DNA of 6,538 nucleotides, from assembly GCA_018699755.1 (NCBI GenBank), contig JABIRQ010000312.1, positions 1-6,538 of the forward strand, in the 5' to 3' direction. The position numbers were made by a program, and so were the translations under genes. Below, piece after piece: positions 5,716 through 6,538 of the stretch. A model generated the notes under the pieces. The model ran no database searches. It was not told the origin of the DNA and saw only the letters and a list, made by a program, of their open reading frames with translations. The stretch's first letter is position 1; each line of letters begins with the position of its first letter. Source of the DNA: Rhodospirillaceae bacterium. GTDB lineage: Bacteria; Pseudomonadota; Alphaproteobacteria; CADEGL01.

Positions 5716-6538
5716 GACCATCGCCGGATTGCTGGCCGGGGCCGCGGCGGCGGCCCTGTGGGGCGCCGCCGTTCACGCCGATGGCGGGCGCGATGCGGGC
5801 GGATTCCCGAAAGGGTTCGATCTGGCGCTGGCGTCCGGCGTTCTTCCGGCGGAAGGGTTCCGGCCCGGCGGTCGGCCGGTTCCGCCGGGCTTGGCGTCCG
5901 CCCATGCCGGCACGCCGTCCATGCCCGCGCGGCCGATCCCAGGCCTCAAGGCCGGTGCGCAGCTCGCCCTTGCCGCCCTCGCCGAAACGCCGGCCCCGCC
6001 GCCTCGCCTGGCGGCGCCCCTGCCGCTTCAACTTGGCGAGCAGCTGGCTCAACGCACGGATGCCCCGCCGCCGCCCCCGAGGCGACCGGCCCTGCGACCT
6101 GGAATCGACCCCGCGGTAAACCCGCCGCGCGCGGCGGGCGGCCCGCCTCCGCCGCCGGCGGGGGCCCCTGGTGCCGTCGCCGTGCTGGCCGAGGCGGCGG
6201 GCGAGGAGGCGCGCCTGGTGTTGCGTTGGGCGCGGCCCGTTTCGACGCGCTCCAGCGTTGCGGGTCGCGAATTGCTGCTGCGCTTCGACGCGGAACTGCA
6301 GGCGCCCGACCTGGAGCGGGCGGCCCGGGCGCTGTCCGGCTGGGTCGAGGGGCTGCAACAGGGTTACGACACCCTGCTGGTGGTGGCGGCGCGCGACGTC
6401 GTTTTCGAGGTCGGGGGCACGGGCGAGACGGTCGAGATTCTTCTTCGGCCCATGGTCACGGCCACGGCCGGTGCGGATGCGGCGACCCCGGACGAGCGGC
6501 GCCGGCTGGTCCTGGTCGGCGCGCGCCTGAAGGCGCAG
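5681..6538 (+). CDS. Exported protein with proline-rich linker and beta-rich domain (3' partial)
   Basis: The frame is open from ATG 5681 to the window edge (286 codons) and overlaps the TPR gene by 35 bp. It begins with a signal peptide: MTGRSGFLARSR, then the hydrophobic stretch IAGLLAGAAAAALWGAAVHA, with likely cleavage after VHA at residue 33. Residues about 60-165 are low-complexity and rich in Pro and Ala, with runs PPPPP at 129-133 and 155-159. Residues about 165-260 look like alternating beta-strands (EEARLVLRWARPVS, RELLLRFD, DTLLVVAARDVVFEV, ETVEILLRP), vaguely like an AMIN-type periplasmic domain. The last residues (RRRLVLVGARLKAQ) look helical and may start further repeats. I do not recognise the family. 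An in-frame TTG at 5702 has a better ribosome site (GGAG 5691-5694, 7-base spacing) and also keeps the signal peptide. Tight coupling suggests it works with the TPR protein, perhaps as its outer-membrane partner (inference). Confidence 0.65.
   Translation, partial: MTGRSGFLARSRTIAGLLAGAAAAALWGAAVHADGGRDAGGFPKGFDLALASGVLPAEGFRPGGRPVPPGLASAHAGTPSMPARPIPGLKAGAQLALAALAETPAPPPRLAAPLPLQLGEQLAQRTDAPPPPPRRPALRPGIDPAVNPPRAAGGPPPPPAGAPGAVAVLAEAAGEEARLVLRWARPVSTRSSVAGRELLLRFDAELQAPDLERAARALSGWVEGLQQGYDTLLVVAARDVVFEVGGTGETVEILLRPMVTATAGADAATPDERRRLVLVGARLKAQ

Noticed and set aside
2605..5721. A 1038-codon open frame on the minus strand covering nearly the whole TPR gene
   Set aside because: Its product is rich in Arg, Gln, Gly and Pro with no domain pattern, and it mirrors the codon register of the plus-strand gene. 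Long antisense open frames are common in GC-rich genes. The plus strand has the membrane anchor and coherent helical repeats.
5600..6358. Minus-strand open frame of 252 codons and short plus-strand frames at 5781-6119 and 6171-6530
   Set aside because: Their products are Arg/Pro-rich and lack structure. The frame starting at 5681 is uninterrupted to the window edge, encodes a signal peptide and strand-like segments, and has the expected G/C third positions.
1..6538. tRNA, rRNA, CRISPR array, insertion sequence or attachment site
   Set aside because: The window is almost fully coding with coherent overlapping genes. No regularly spaced DNA repeats, transposase-like protein or cloverleaf-like segment was seen.

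Overview
The window is GC-rich and densely packed, with all genes on the + strand. Overlapping starts and stops and a strong third-position G/C bias suggest a high-GC proteobacterium, probably an alphaproteobacterium. The order is not determined by anything visible here. The content reads as part of a divergent locus for Pel, the cationic GalN/GalNAc biofilm exopolysaccharide, or a close relative of it.

Region 1 (1-1473): the C-terminal end of a PelD-like protein with a degenerate GGDEF domain overlaps a complete PelE-like membrane/HEAT/TPR protein by 4 bp. PelD and PelE are inner-membrane accessory subunits of the Pel synthase. Here the usual cyclic-di-GMP I-site arginine appears to be methionine.

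Region 2 (1448-2362): a secreted GH114-family glycoside hydrolase overlaps the end of the PelE-like gene. It corresponds to the hydrolase domain of PelA alone. The deacetylase part of classical PelA is absent from this gene and from the rest of the window.

Region 3 (2363-2490, extending to about 2550): the only intergenic gap. It is distinctly AT-rich and carries a run of inverted repeats ending in a GC-rich hairpin around the possible starts of the next gene. This is the best candidate for a second promoter and post-transcriptional control point.

Region 4 (2491-5715): a 1074-residue protein with one N-terminal membrane anchor and a very long helical (TPR-type) solenoid. It resembles the periplasmic scaffold part of PelB but ends in helical repeats, with no beta-barrel. 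It contains an internal repeat of exactly 66 residues.

Region 5 (5681-6538, open at the window end): an exported protein with a signal peptide, a proline-rich linker and a beta-strand-rich domain. I could not assign it to a family. It may supply the outer-membrane part that the scaffold lacks.

Putting these together (inference): PelD/PelE-like proteins would support synthesis at the inner membrane, the GH114 enzyme would trim polymer in the periplasm, and the anchored TPR protein plus the following exported protein would form the export conduit. Compared with the pelABCDEFG order of Pseudomonas, PelA seems reduced to its hydrolase, PelB seems split, and D-E is followed by A/B-type genes instead of F-G.
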